Shown here: positions 26,466-34,497 of the stretch, piece by piece
Position numbering within the stretch: the first letter of the stretch is position 1
How the letters are laid out: every line of letters begins with the position of its first letter
Assembly (NCBI RefSeq): GCF_001654985.1
Contig: NZ_LXEU01000079.1
Location: forward strand, 1-34,497
Length of the DNA: 34,497 nt
Source of the DNA: Kluyvera georgiana ATCC 51603
GTDB taxonomy: Bacteria; Pseudomonadota; Gammaproteobacteria; Enterobacterales; Enterobacteriaceae
Reading direction: 5' to 3'
Translations under genes and position numbers: made by a program
The notes under the pieces: model-generated
What the model was told of the DNA's origin: nothing
What the model saw: the letters and a program-made list of their open reading frames with translations, nothing else
The model's database searches: none

Positions 26466-27674
26466 GTGGTGGGGAAGTTAGCGACAGGAAGTGATGCCTG
26501 GTGGGCGACGATAAAAGGGCCACAGTATCAATGTGTTAACGGGCAGTGTCGGGTGACGTTCTGGTGGCGCGATCCGGCGGGAAGCGAAGCCACTTCGCCG
26601 ATTCGGCGGGTATGGATTTACATTACCGGCGTCACCGATCACCACCACAACTCGGCGCCACAAACGCTGCAACGCATTGCCCACACCGATGCGTGGTGCT
26701 GGACAACCACGCTGCCGTCGACCTGGCGCGGCAGCTACTGCTTCGCGCCGTCCGCGCGTGAAGATGATTTTCCCCCGGATATTTTCACCGCGGCCGAACC
26801 CGATCGCATGCGGCTGCGCGAAGGCTGGCGTAAGCTGTTGCCGCAGGCGATTGCTGACCCGCTGAATCCGCAGAGCTGGAAGGGCGGGCGCGGTCATGCG
26901 GTGTCGGCGCTGGAGATGCCGCAGGCGCCGGAGCAACCCGGCTGGTCAACGCCCGCCGCGCGCTGGAACCCGCCGCAGTGCATCACCTGGCACAGCGAAC
27001 GGCTGGGTAACCAGCGCCGGGCATGGATTTTTTCCACCGGCGATGCAGGCGATGAAGAACGTCCGCTGGCGGTGCTGCTCGACGGCCAGTTCTGGGCGGA
27101 AAGCATGCCGGTATGGCCTTCGCTGACCGCGTTAACCGACGAGGGCAAACTGCCTCCGGCGGTGTACCTGCTAATTGATGTCATCGACAACGTCCATCGC
27201 AGCGTCGAGCTGCCGTGTAACCCCGACTTCTGGCTGGCGGTACAGCAGGAGCTGTTACCGCAGGTGCAGGCGATTGCGCCATTCAGCGAACGTGCCGACC
27301 GCACCGTGGTGGCCGGTCAGAGTTTCGGCGGCCTGTCGGCGCTGTATGCAGCCTTACGCTGGCCGGCGCGATTTGGCTGCGTGCTAAGCCAGTCCGGTTC
27401 TTACTGGTGGCCGCACCGTGGAGGACACCAGAGCGGTCTTCTCCTTGAACAGCTTCAACGCGGCGAAGTTCAGCCTCAGGGGTTACGCATCGTGCTCGAA
27501 GCCGGTGTTCGTGAACCGCTTATTTTTCGCGCCAATCAGGCGCTTTTTGCCCAATTACAGCACACGCAGCTGCCGATTTTCTGGCGTCAGGTTGACGGCG
27601 GACATGATGCGCTTTGCTGGCGCGGCGGCCTGACCGCCGGGCTGATGACCCTGTGGGGCGGCGAGCGCGATTAA
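26466..27674 (+). CDS. fes: Enterobactin esterase Fes
   Basis: A 402-residue enterobactin/ferric enterobactin esterase that cuts the trilactone in the cytoplasm to free iron. The N-terminal domain (VTFWWRDPAGSE, ITGVTDHHHN) precedes an alpha/beta hydrolase with nucleophile S286 in GQSFGG and H380 in GGHDALCW. The segment LPQAIADPLNPQSWKGGRGH is shared with E. coli Fes. The start is GTG at 26466 (GTG at 26469 is equally possible), with GGGG five bases upstream. It is the first gene of fes-ybdZ-entF. Confidence 0.94.
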   Translation: MVGKLATGSDAWWATIKGPQYQCVNGQCRVTFWWRDPAGSEATSPIRRVWIYITGVTDHHHNSAPQTLQRIAHTDAWCWTTTLPSTWRGSYCFAPSAREDDFPPDIFTAAEPDRMRLREGWRKLLPQAIADPLNPQSWKGGRGHAVSALEMPQAPEQPGWSTPAARWNPPQCITWHSERLGNQRRAWIFSTGDAGDEERPLAVLLDGQFWAESMPVWPSLTALTDEGKLPPAVYLLIDVIDNVHRSVELPCNPDFWLAVQQELLPQVQAIAPFSERADRTVVAGQSFGGLSALYAALRWPARFGCVLSQSGSYWWPHRGGHQSGLLLEQLQRGEVQPQGLRIVLEAGVREPLIFRANQALFAQLQHTQLPIFWRQVDGGHDALCWRGGLTAGLMTLWGGERD

Positions 27675-27689
27675 AGACAGGAGTTTGGT

Positions 27690-27908
27690 ATGCAAGTCAG
27701 TAACCCCTTCGATGTGGCGCAAGGGCAGTTTTACCTTCTGCAAAACCCGCAGCGACAGTTCAGTCTCTGGCCCCAGCAGTGCACGCTACCCGCGGGCTGG
27801 ACGGTGGTCTGCCAACCTCAGCCGCTTGAGGCGTGCAACGCCTGGTTAAGCGCGCACTGGACCACGCTAACCCCCGACCACTTCACCGCCTCCGGAGGTC
27901 GCTCATGA
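27690..27908 (+). CDS. ybdZ: MbtH-like protein YbdZ
   Basis: A 72-residue MbtH-family protein, a small partner that binds and activates the adenylation domain of EntF. It has NPFD near the start, FSLWP and the conserved PAGWTVV, and W-rich spacing as in the family. It lies 15 bases after fes and its stop overlaps the entF start (ATGA), so the two proteins are made together. Confidence 0.93.
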   Translation: MQVSNPFDVAQGQFYLLQNPQRQFSLWPQQCTLPAGWTVVCQPQPLEACNAWLSAHWTTLTPDHFTASGGRS

Positions 27909-30900
27909 GCCCGCGTTTACCGTTGATTGCCGCTCAGCCGGGTATCTGGATGGCGGAGGCACTCTCGACGCTGCCGAACGCCTGGAGCGTGGCACATTAC
28001 GTTGAATTACAAGGTGAAATCGATGGCGATCTGCTGGCGCGGGCGATTGCCGCCGGCATGATGCAGGCCGATACGCTGCGCCTGCGCTTTAGCGAAGACA
28101 ATGGTGAAGTGTGGCAGCGGGTTGACGACAGCCTGGTTATTGCTGAACCGCCGATAGACGATTTACGCGCGTTTGACGATCCGCAGCAGGAGGCGCTGGC
28201 GCGGATGCAGGCCGATCTGGCGCAAAACAGCCGCGTCGACAGCGGTAATCCGCTGTTTTGCCACCGCCTTTATCGGGTTGGAGACAGCCGTTGGTTCTGG
28301 TATCAGCGCTATCATCATCTGCTGGTCGACGGTTTCAGCTTCCCGGCCATTACCCGTCAGATAAGCCTCATTTACCAGGCCTGGCAGCGCGGCGACGCGC
28401 CGCCCGAACCAGCGTTCACACCGTTTGCGGAAGTGGTGGAGGAATATCAGCGCTATCGCGAGAGCGACGCGTACTTGCGCGATAAAACCTTCTGGGCCGA
28501 GCAGCGAAAAGCGCTGCCGTCTCCTGCTTCACTCTCACCCGCGCCGCTGCCGGGGCGGGCGCAAAGCAGCGCCATCTGGCGATTAAAGCTGACCGCCGAT
28601 CGCCGGGCGTTTAGCCGCCTGAGCGCGGCAGCGCCAAATTGTCAGCCTGCCGATCTGGCGCTGGCGTTAACGGCGCTGTGGCTGGGACGCCTGTGCGGGC
28701 GCAGTGAATATGCCGCAGGGTTTATTTTTATGCGCCGCCTGGGTTCCGCGGCGTTGACCTCCACCGGTCCGGTGCTGAACGTGCTGCCGCTGGCGGTCAT
28801 CCTCAACGGCCAGGAGACGCTGGCCGAGCTGGCGACACGCCTCTCAGCACAGCTGAAAAAAATGCGTCGCCACCAGCGCTACGACGCCGAGCAGATTGTC
28901 CGTGATGCGGGTAAAGCCGCTGGTGATGAAGCGCTGTTCGGCCCGGTTTTTAACGTCAAAATGTTCGATTATCGTCTGGCTTTCGACGACGTGACGGCCA
29001 TCACCCATACGCTGGCGACCGGGCCGGTGAACGATCTGGAGCTGGCGCTGTTCCCGGATGAAGAGGGCGGCCTGACGCTGGAAGTCCTGGCGAATCAACA
29101 ACGTTATGATAAAGCGACGTTGCAGCAACATATCGCGCGTTTAACCGCATTATTGCAGCAGTTTGCTGGTAATCCCGCCTTGACCTGTGCCGATGTCGAG
29201 CTGCTTTCCGACGATGAATATCATCGTCTGGCGCAGATTAACGCTACGGGCAAAACGCTGTCGCGTGAAACGTTGAGTTCACTGGTTGTTGCTCAGGCGG
29301 CAAAAACGCCGGATGCCGTGGCGCTGGTTGACGCCCATTACCGCTTCACCTACCGCGAAATGCGCCAGCAGGTGGTGGCGCTGGCAAACGTGCTGCGTCA
29401 GCGCGGCGTGAAGCCCGGCGACAGTGTGGCCGTGGCGCTACCGCGTTCCGTCTTCCTGACGCTGGCGTTGCACGCCATCGTCGAGGCCGGTGCCGCCTGG
29501 CTGCCGCTGGACACCGGTTATCCCGACGACCGCCTGCAGATGATGCTGGAAGACGCGCGGCCATCGCTGCTGATTACCGCCGACGATCAGTTACACCGTT
29601 TCCCGAACATCGCCAGCCTGTGCCTGAACGCGCCGCTGGAGACGAGCGATGACCAGCCGTTAGCGCTGGCGACGCCGGAACAGACCGCTTATATCATCTT
29701 TACTTCCGGCTCGACCGGCCGCCCGAAAGGGGTCATGGTTGGCCATGAGGCGATCGTTAACCGCCTGCTGTGGATGCAAAACCACTATCCGCTGACCGCT
29801 GCTGACGTGGTGGCGCAGAAAACGCCGTGCAGTTTTGACGTCTCGGTGTGGGAATTCTGGTGGCCGTTTATCGCCGGGGCGAGCCTGGTGATGGCCGAGC
29901 CGGAGGCGCATCGTGACCCGCTGGCGATGCAGCGTTTCTTTGCGCAATATGGCGTCACCACTACCCACTTTGTGCCGTCGATGTTGGCGGCGTTTGTCGC
30001 CTCGCTGACGCCGGAAACGGCAGCCACCTGTCGCTCGCTACAGCGGGTATTCTGCAGCGGTGAAGCGCTGCCGACCTCGCTGTGCCGGGAATGGGAAGTG
30101 CTCACTCACGTGCCGCTGCATAACCTTTATGGGCCGACGGAAGCTGCGGTGGACGTGAGCTGGTACCCTGCCTATGGTGAAGCGCTCGCGGCGGTAACCG
30201 ACAACAGCGTGCCGATTGGTTTCCCGGTGTGGAATACCGGGCTGCGCATCCTCGATGCCATGATGCGTCCGGTACCGTTTGGCGTTGCGGGCGATCTCTA
30301 TCTCACCGGCATTCAGCTAGCGCAGGGCTATCTGGGGCGTCCCGACCTGACCGCGAGTCGCTTTATCGCTGACCCGTTTGCCCCTGGCGAGCGAATGTAT
30401 CGCACCGGGGACGTGGCGCGTTGGCTGGATAACGGTGCGGTGGAGTATTTAGGCCGCAGCGACGATCAGCTGAAAATTCGCGGCCAGCGCATTGAGCTGG
30501 GAGAAATCGATCGGGTGATGCAGACGCTAGAAGACGTGGAGCAAGCGGTCACTCACGCCTGCGTCATTAACCAGGCCGCTGCTACCGGCGGCGATGCGCG
30601 TCAACTGGTAGGCTATGTGGTCTCGACTTCTGGCCTGCCGCTGGATACCGATGCGCTGCTGGCACAACTGCGCGATCGTCTGCCGCCGCATATGGTGCCG
30701 GTGGTGTTGCTGCAGCTTAGCGCGCTGCCGTTGAGCGCCAACGGTAAACTGGATCGCAAGGCGCTGCCGCTGCCGTCTCTGACGCAGAAAAACGCCGGGC
30801 GTGCGCCGCAGTCGGCGACAGAGACGCAGGTGGCCGAGGCGTTCAGCCAGCTGTTGGGCTGCGAAATTCTGGATATCGACGCCGATTTCTTCGCCCTCGG

Positions 30901-31768
30901 CGGACACTCGCTGTTGGCGATGCGCCTGGCGGCAATGCTTAGCCAGCGTACCGGACGTCAGGTGACGCCGGGGCAGGTGATGGTCTCCTCGACGGTGGGC
31001 AAACTGAGCGCGTTGCTGGAGAGCGATGATGAGGAGCAGGCTCTGCGTCTGGGCCATGAGCCGCTGCTGCCACTGCGCACTGGCGACGGGCCGACACTGT
31101 ACTGCTTCCATCCCGCCTCGGGCTTCGCCTGGCAGTTCAGCGTGCTGTCGCGCTATCTGTCGCCGCGCTGGTCAATCACCGGCATTCAGTCGCCGCGCCC
31201 GGAAGGGCCAATGCAAACGGCGCAGACGCTGGACGAAGTCTGCGAGCAGCATCTGGCCACGCTTTTGGCGCAGCAGCCACACGGGCCGTACTATTTGCTG
31301 GGCTATTCCCTCGGCGGCACGCTGGCGCAGGGCATCGCCGCCCGGTTACGCCAGCGTGGAGAAACGGTAGCGTTCCTCGGCCTGCTGGATACCTGGCCGC
31401 CGGAGACACAAAACTGGGCGGAAAAAGAGGCTAACGGCCTCGACCCGGCAGTGTTAGCGGAGATAAACCGCGAACGTGAAGCGTTCCTCGCCGCGCAGCA
31501 GGGACAAGGGTCCAGCGCGCTGTTCAGCGCGATTGAAGGCAACTATGCCGATGCGGTACGGCTGCTGACCACCGCGCACAGCGCCACGTTCGACGGTAAA
31601 GCGACGCTGTTCGTGGCAGAGAAAACCCGCCAGGCGGACCCGCAGACAGCGTGGGGGCCGTGGGTGGGCGAACTGGAGGTTTATCGCCAGGACTGCCCGC
31701 ACGTAGATATCATCACGCCCGCGGCGTTTGAGACGATAGGACCGGTGATTCAGGAGATATTGGGGTAG
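27905..31768 (+). CDS. entF: Enterobactin synthase component F (EntF NRPS)
   Basis: A 1287-residue non-ribosomal peptide synthetase that activates L-serine and builds the cyclic trilactone of dihydroxybenzoyl-serine. The domains in order are: condensation with HHLLVDG (H137, H138); adenylation with TSGSTGRPKGV and YRTGDVARW; thiolation with LGGHSLLAM (S1002 takes the phosphopantetheine); thioesterase with GYSLGG (S1135). E. coli EntF has 1293 residues. I chose the ATG at 27905 (GGAGG six bases upstream, ATGA overlap with ybdZ); the frame is open back to 27833. Cytoplasmic or membrane-associated. Confidence 0.97.
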   Translation: MSPRLPLIAAQPGIWMAEALSTLPNAWSVAHYVELQGEIDGDLLARAIAAGMMQADTLRLRFSEDNGEVWQRVDDSLVIAEPPIDDLRAFDDPQQEALARMQADLAQNSRVDSGNPLFCHRLYRVGDSRWFWYQRYHHLLVDGFSFPAITRQISLIYQAWQRGDAPPEPAFTPFAEVVEEYQRYRESDAYLRDKTFWAEQRKALPSPASLSPAPLPGRAQSSAIWRLKLTADRRAFSRLSAAAPNCQPADLALALTALWLGRLCGRSEYAAGFIFMRRLGSAALTSTGPVLNVLPLAVILNGQETLAELATRLSAQLKKMRRHQRYDAEQIVRDAGKAAGDEALFGPVFNVKMFDYRLAFDDVTAITHTLATGPVNDLELALFPDEEGGLTLEVLANQQRYDKATLQQHIARLTALLQQFAGNPALTCADVELLSDDEYHRLAQINATGKTLSRETLSSLVVAQAAKTPDAVALVDAHYRFTYREMRQQVVALANVLRQRGVKPGDSVAVALPRSVFLTLALHAIVEAGAAWLPLDTGYPDDRLQMMLEDARPSLLITADDQLHRFPNIASLCLNAPLETSDDQPLALATPEQTAYIIFTSGSTGRPKGVMVGHEAIVNRLLWMQNHYPLTAADVVAQKTPCSFDVSVWEFWWPFIAGASLVMAEPEAHRDPLAMQRFFAQYGVTTTHFVPSMLAAFVASLTPETAATCRSLQRVFCSGEALPTSLCREWEVLTHVPLHNLYGPTEAAVDVSWYPAYGEALAAVTDNSVPIGFPVWNTGLRILDAMMRPVPFGVAGDLYLTGIQLAQGYLGRPDLTASRFIADPFAPGERMYRTGDVARWLDNGAVEYLGRSDDQLKIRGQRIELGEIDRVMQTLEDVEQAVTHACVINQAAATGGDARQLVGYVVSTSGLPLDTDALLAQLRDRLPPHMVPVVLLQLSALPLSANGKLDRKALPLPSLTQKNAGRAPQSATETQVAEAFSQLLGCEILDIDADFFALGGHSLLAMRLAAMLSQRTGRQVTPGQVMVSSTVGKLSALLESDDEEQALRLGHEPLLPLRTGDGPTLYCFHPASGFAWQFSVLSRYLSPRWSITGIQSPRPEGPMQTAQTLDEVCEQHLATLLAQQPHGPYYLLGYSLGGTLAQGIAARLRQRGETVAFLGLLDTWPPETQNWAEKEANGLDPAVLAEINREREAFLAAQQGQGSSALFSAIEGNYADAVRLLTTAHSATFDGKATLFVAEKTRQADPQTAWGPWVGELEVYRQDCPHVDIITPAAFETIGPVIQEILG

Positions 31769-31789
31769 GAAAACAGCGGTTGATTATCC

Positions 31790-31868
31790 TGTAGGCCGGA
31801 TAAGGCGTAGCCGCCATCCGGCACCATGCGCCGGTCAGCCGGATGGCGCTTTGCTTATCCGGCCTACA
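31790..31868. repeat. BIME between entF and fepC
   Basis: Two REP elements face each other: 31790-31823 (GCCGGATAAGGCGTAGCCGC type) and 31837-31868 (its inverse). They fill the gap between convergent entF and fepC and probably terminate or protect both transcripts. In E. coli fepE lies at this position. Confidence 0.85.
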
Positions 31869-31899
31869 CGGTTATACAGGATGGGCAGCCCGGTAATAA

Positions 31900-32694
31900 T
31901 CATCGCCGTCCCAGCGGCACCACCAGCGGCGTATGGGCCACCGGATCGTCGATGATCATGCAGCGCAGCCCGTACACCGCTTCAATCAATTCCGCCGTCA
32001 CAATTTCTTGCGGCGCGCCTTCGGCGACAATTTTTCCCTCGCGCAGCGCAATCAGGTGCGTGGCGTAGCGGCAGGCCTGGTTTAAATCATGCAACACGGC
32101 AGCGAGCGTAAAACCGCGCTCGCGGTTTAGCTCGCTTAACAGTTCCAGCAGATCGATCTGATGGCTGATATCCAGCCAGGTTGTCGGTTCGTCGAGGAGC
32201 ATGATCGCGGTATCCTGCGCCAGCACCATCGCAATCCACGCACGCTGACGCTGGCCGCCGGAGAGGGTGTCCACGCTCTGATTTGCCAGTTCAACGATCC
32301 CGGTCGCCTGCATCGCGCGCTGTACGGCATCCTCATCTTCCTGCCGCCAGCGGGTAAATAGCGGCTGGTGCGGATAGCGCCCACGCGCCACCAGTTCCTG
32401 TACTGAAATATCGCTGGGCGTGGTGGCGTTTTGCGCCAGCAGACCAATACGTCGCGCCACCTCTTTACTGGCATAGCGCTGGATCTCTTCGCCGTCGAGA
32501 TAGACGTGACCGTGAGTCGGCGTCATCAGGCGGCTGAGCGTACGCAGCAGCGTCGATTTACCGCAGCCGTTAGGGCCGATAATGGCGGTAAAATGACCGT
32601 CCGGAATGGTGACGTTCAGCGACTCGGCGATAGTCTTTTTGCCGTAGGAGAGGGTTAACGCCTCGCCGCGCAAGCGGGCGACGGTATCGGTCAT
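31900..32694 (-). CDS. fepC: Ferric enterobactin ABC transporter ATPase FepC
   Basis: A 264-residue ATPase of an iron-siderophore importer. Walker A is GPNGCGKST (residues 40-48), followed by the signature LSGGQRQR, Walker B IMLLDEPTTWLD and the switch histidine in AAVLHDLNQ. It powers FepD/FepG with periplasmic FepB. Its ATG overlaps the fepG stop by four bases (ATGA). Confidence 0.95.
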   Translation of the reverse strand: MTDTVARLRGEALTLSYGKKTIAESLNVTIPDGHFTAIIGPNGCGKSTLLRTLSRLMTPTHGHVYLDGEEIQRYASKEVARRIGLLAQNATTPSDISVQELVARGRYPHQPLFTRWRQEDEDAVQRAMQATGIVELANQSVDTLSGGQRQRAWIAMVLAQDTAIMLLDEPTTWLDISHQIDLLELLSELNRERGFTLAAVLHDLNQACRYATHLIALREGKIVAEGAPQEIVTAELIEAVYGLRCMIIDDPVAHTPLVVPLGRR

Positions 32695-33683
32695 TTTTTA
32701 CGAGACTCCTGAATAAGCAGCACGATGAGATAGATACCGCCAAGACTGACGGTCACCACCCCCACCTGAAGCTGGTAAGGCAAGAACAACTGCTGCGCGC
32801 AGAAATCGGCGGCGGTGAGCAGCAGCGCCCCGCAGAGTGCGGCCTGGGTCAGCCCCCAGCGTACGGTGCCGCTCAAGCGGCGGGCGATATGTGGGGCGAC
32901 CAGCGCAATAAAGGAAATCGGCCCGGCCAGCGCGGTGGCGGCGGCGGTGAGCACCACGGCAACCAGCATCAGCAGCAGACGAGAATATTCGACACGCACC
33001 CCCAACGCGCAGGCGCTGTCATCGCCCATCTCCAGCAGACGCAGGCGGCGCACCAGCAGCGCCGAACAGGCCAGCGCGACGATCATCAGCGGTGCGGCGG
33101 GCCAGATTTTGGCCCAGGTCAGGCCGTTGAGCGACCCGGCAAACCATAGCCCGGCAGAGACGGCGGTTTCCAGCGAGGCGCGCAGCAGCAGCCAGGTGTT
33201 GAAGGCCATCAGCATCGCGCGGATGCCGATGCCGATAATAATCAGGCGGAAGGTTTCGATACCATTGCGCCACGCCAGCGCCCACACCAGCAGTGAGGTG
33301 GCAATGCCGCCCGCCATCGCGGCGAGGGTAATAGTAGTCAGGTTTTGGCCGAAGAAGACCAGCGCCACCAGCACGCCGCTCCATGCCCCGGTGTTAAAGC
33401 CCATCACGTCCGGGCTACCCAGCGGGTTGCGCATCAACGACTGAAAAATCGCGCCGCTGACGCCCAGCGCGGCGCCAATCAACAGCGCCATCAGCACGCG
33501 CGGCAGACGCCATTCCGTCACCACCATGGTGACGGCACGCGGCGCGTCGCCGAACAGCGCGCTGAAGACCTGGGAAAATTCCAGCGTCACCGCGCCGCTG
33601 CGTAGGCTCAGAAGCGTTAACAGTAAACAGCCAATAACCAACAGCAGGCAGCTGGCGAGCAGACGACGGGAAGGGGCGTTCAT
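32691..33683 (-). CDS. fepG: Ferric enterobactin ABC permease FepG
   Basis: A 330-residue FecCD/BtuC-type membrane permease with about 10 helices. It has RLPRVLMALLIGAALGVSGA near the start, followed by RNPLGSPDVMGFNTGA, and GPISFIALVAPHIARRLSG in the coupling region. It pairs with FepD in the inner membrane. Its ATG overlaps the fepD stop by four bases. Confidence 0.95.
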   Translation of the reverse strand: MNAPSRRLLASCLLLVIGCLLLTLLSLRSGAVTLEFSQVFSALFGDAPRAVTMVVTEWRLPRVLMALLIGAALGVSGAIFQSLMRNPLGSPDVMGFNTGAWSGVLVALVFFGQNLTTITLAAMAGGIATSLLVWALAWRNGIETFRLIIIGIGIRAMLMAFNTWLLLRASLETAVSAGLWFAGSLNGLTWAKIWPAAPLMIVALACSALLVRRLRLLEMGDDSACALGVRVEYSRLLLMLVAVVLTAAATALAGPISFIALVAPHIARRLSGTVRWGLTQAALCGALLLTAADFCAQQLFLPYQLQVGVVTVSLGGIYLIVLLIQESRKK

Positions 33684-34497
33684 CGGCCACCTCCGGAGGA
33701 TTTACGGCGGACGAGGAAAATCAGCACCGGCGCGCCGATAAAGGCGCTGACCACCGAGACGCGCAGTTCGCCGGGAACCAGCAGGCGGCCCGCAATATCG
33801 GCGAACAGCAGCAGCGAAGGGGTCGCCAGCAGGGTAACCGGCAGCGACCAGCGGTGATCCGAACCCACCAGCCAGCGGGCGATGTGCGGCATCATCAGGC
33901 CGATAAAGGCGATAGGGCCGACCACCGAGGTCGCGCTGGCGCACAGGATGGTAATCACCAGCAGCCCCAGAATTTGTGTGCGCGCCACTTTACTGCCGAG
34001 CGCGGTGGCGGTATCGGTGCCAAGGCTCAAACTGTTGAGCGAGCGGCTCATCATCAGCGCCACCGCGCCAGCAATCAGCACCGGAATCAGCACCGTTTTG
34101 AGCGTTTGCAGCGTACGGATATCCAGTGAACCGGCCTGCCAGAAGCGCAGCTGATCGTAGACGTCCTGATTGAGCAGGGCGATACCGCTGGAGAACCCTT
34201 CCAGCACGGCAGCCAGCGCAACGCCCGCCAGCGTTAAGCGCACCGGGCTGAGCTGGCCGCCGCCCTGGCTGCCGGTGAACGCCACGATCAGTGACGCCAG
34301 CAGCGCGCCGCAAAAGGCCATCACCAGCTGTTCCTGTGGCGAGGTAATTCCCAATAGCGCCGCGCCCAGCACGATGGCAAAGCTGGCGCCGGCGTTAACG
34401 CCAAGAATTCCCGGATCGGCAAGCGGGTTACGGGTGAGGGTTTGCATGAGCGCGCCGGCAAGGCCCAGCGCGCCACCGGCCAGCAGGCCGGCGAGGG
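33680..34497 (-). CDS. fepD: Ferric enterobactin ABC permease FepD, 5' end cut by window
   Basis: The C-terminal 270 or so residues of a FecCD-type permease. The frame is open to the window end (LAGLLAGGALGLAGALMQ, then RNPLADPGILGVNAGASFAI), so the real start lies beyond 34497. GPIAFIGLMMPHIARWLVG is the coupling segment. It forms the channel with FepG. The methionine at 34447 is internal. Confidence 0.94.
   Translation of the reverse strand, partial: LAGLLAGGALGLAGALMQTLTRNPLADPGILGVNAGASFAIVLGAALLGITSPQEQLVMAFCGALLASLIVAFTGSQGGGQLSPVRLTLAGVALAAVLEGFSSGIALLNQDVYDQLRFWQAGSLDIRTLQTLKTVLIPVLIAGAVALMMSRSLNSLSLGTDTATALGSKVARTQILGLLVITILCASATSVVGPIAFIGLMMPHIARWLVGSDHRWSLPVTLLATPSLLLFADIAGRLLVPGELRVSVVSAFIGAPVLIFLVRRKSSGGGR

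Overview
The window comes from an enterobacterium. The right third is a recognisable enterobactin locus (entD, fepA, fes, ybdZ, entF, fepC, fepG, fepD), and enterobacterial REP/BIME repeats lie at 17241-17318 and 31790-31868. The fairly high G+C and the absence of fepE between entF and fepC point to a Klebsiella, Raoultella, Enterobacter, Kluyvera or Citrobacter type of genome rather than E. coli. I cannot settle the species from sequence reading alone.

Left edge (1-4172): a short-chain dehydrogenase (-) is divergent from a class III aminotransferase (+). The aminotransferase converges on an AbgT-family transporter (-) that is broken by a frameshift near 2780.

Centre (4173-23247): a large sugar catabolic locus that I read as a system for the branched plant pentose D-apiose and apiose-containing glycosides. 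Its parts are (a) a minus-strand operon for a split transketolase (two subunits), a fucose-isomerase-like sugar isomerase and a glycerol-kinase-like FGGY kinase, matching the known non-oxidative D-apiose route (isomerase, apulose kinase, apulose-4-phosphate transketolase); (b) a divergent SorC-family regulator; (c) a plus-strand unit of a GPH-family sugar symporter, a DUF4038 (GH140/apiosidase-like) protein and a degenerate ROK regulator; (d) a minus-strand unit of a beta-glucoside-type PTS EIIB/EIIC and a second DUF4038 protein; (e) a minus-strand ribose-type ABC importer with a DUF2291 lipoprotein and an exported DUF1593 (Sde182 / nucleoside-hydrolase-like) protein. Units (a), (d) and (e) carry the same operator in front of them: the palindrome TGAATATATATTCA, followed exactly 18 bp further on by a second, weaker copy. 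Variants of this tandem site lie upstream of the regulator gene and inside the leader of unit (a). This ties the three units into one regulon, probably controlled by the SorC protein. The leader of unit (a) also holds a candidate intrinsic terminator.

Inferred job: the ABC importer brings in free apiose. The symporter and the PTS bring in apiosides, which the two cytoplasmic DUF4038 enzymes would open. The isomerase, kinase and transketolase then feed the carbon into xylulose 5-phosphate and dihydroxyacetone phosphate. Unit (d) has visibly lower G+C than its surroundings and its EIIB and EIIC are in different frames, joined at an A7 slippery run. It is either a recent acquisition with a frameshift or a case of programmed frameshifting.

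Right edge (23319-34497): the enterobactin cluster, with a Fur-type site in the divergent fepA-fes promoter. fepD is cut by the window end.
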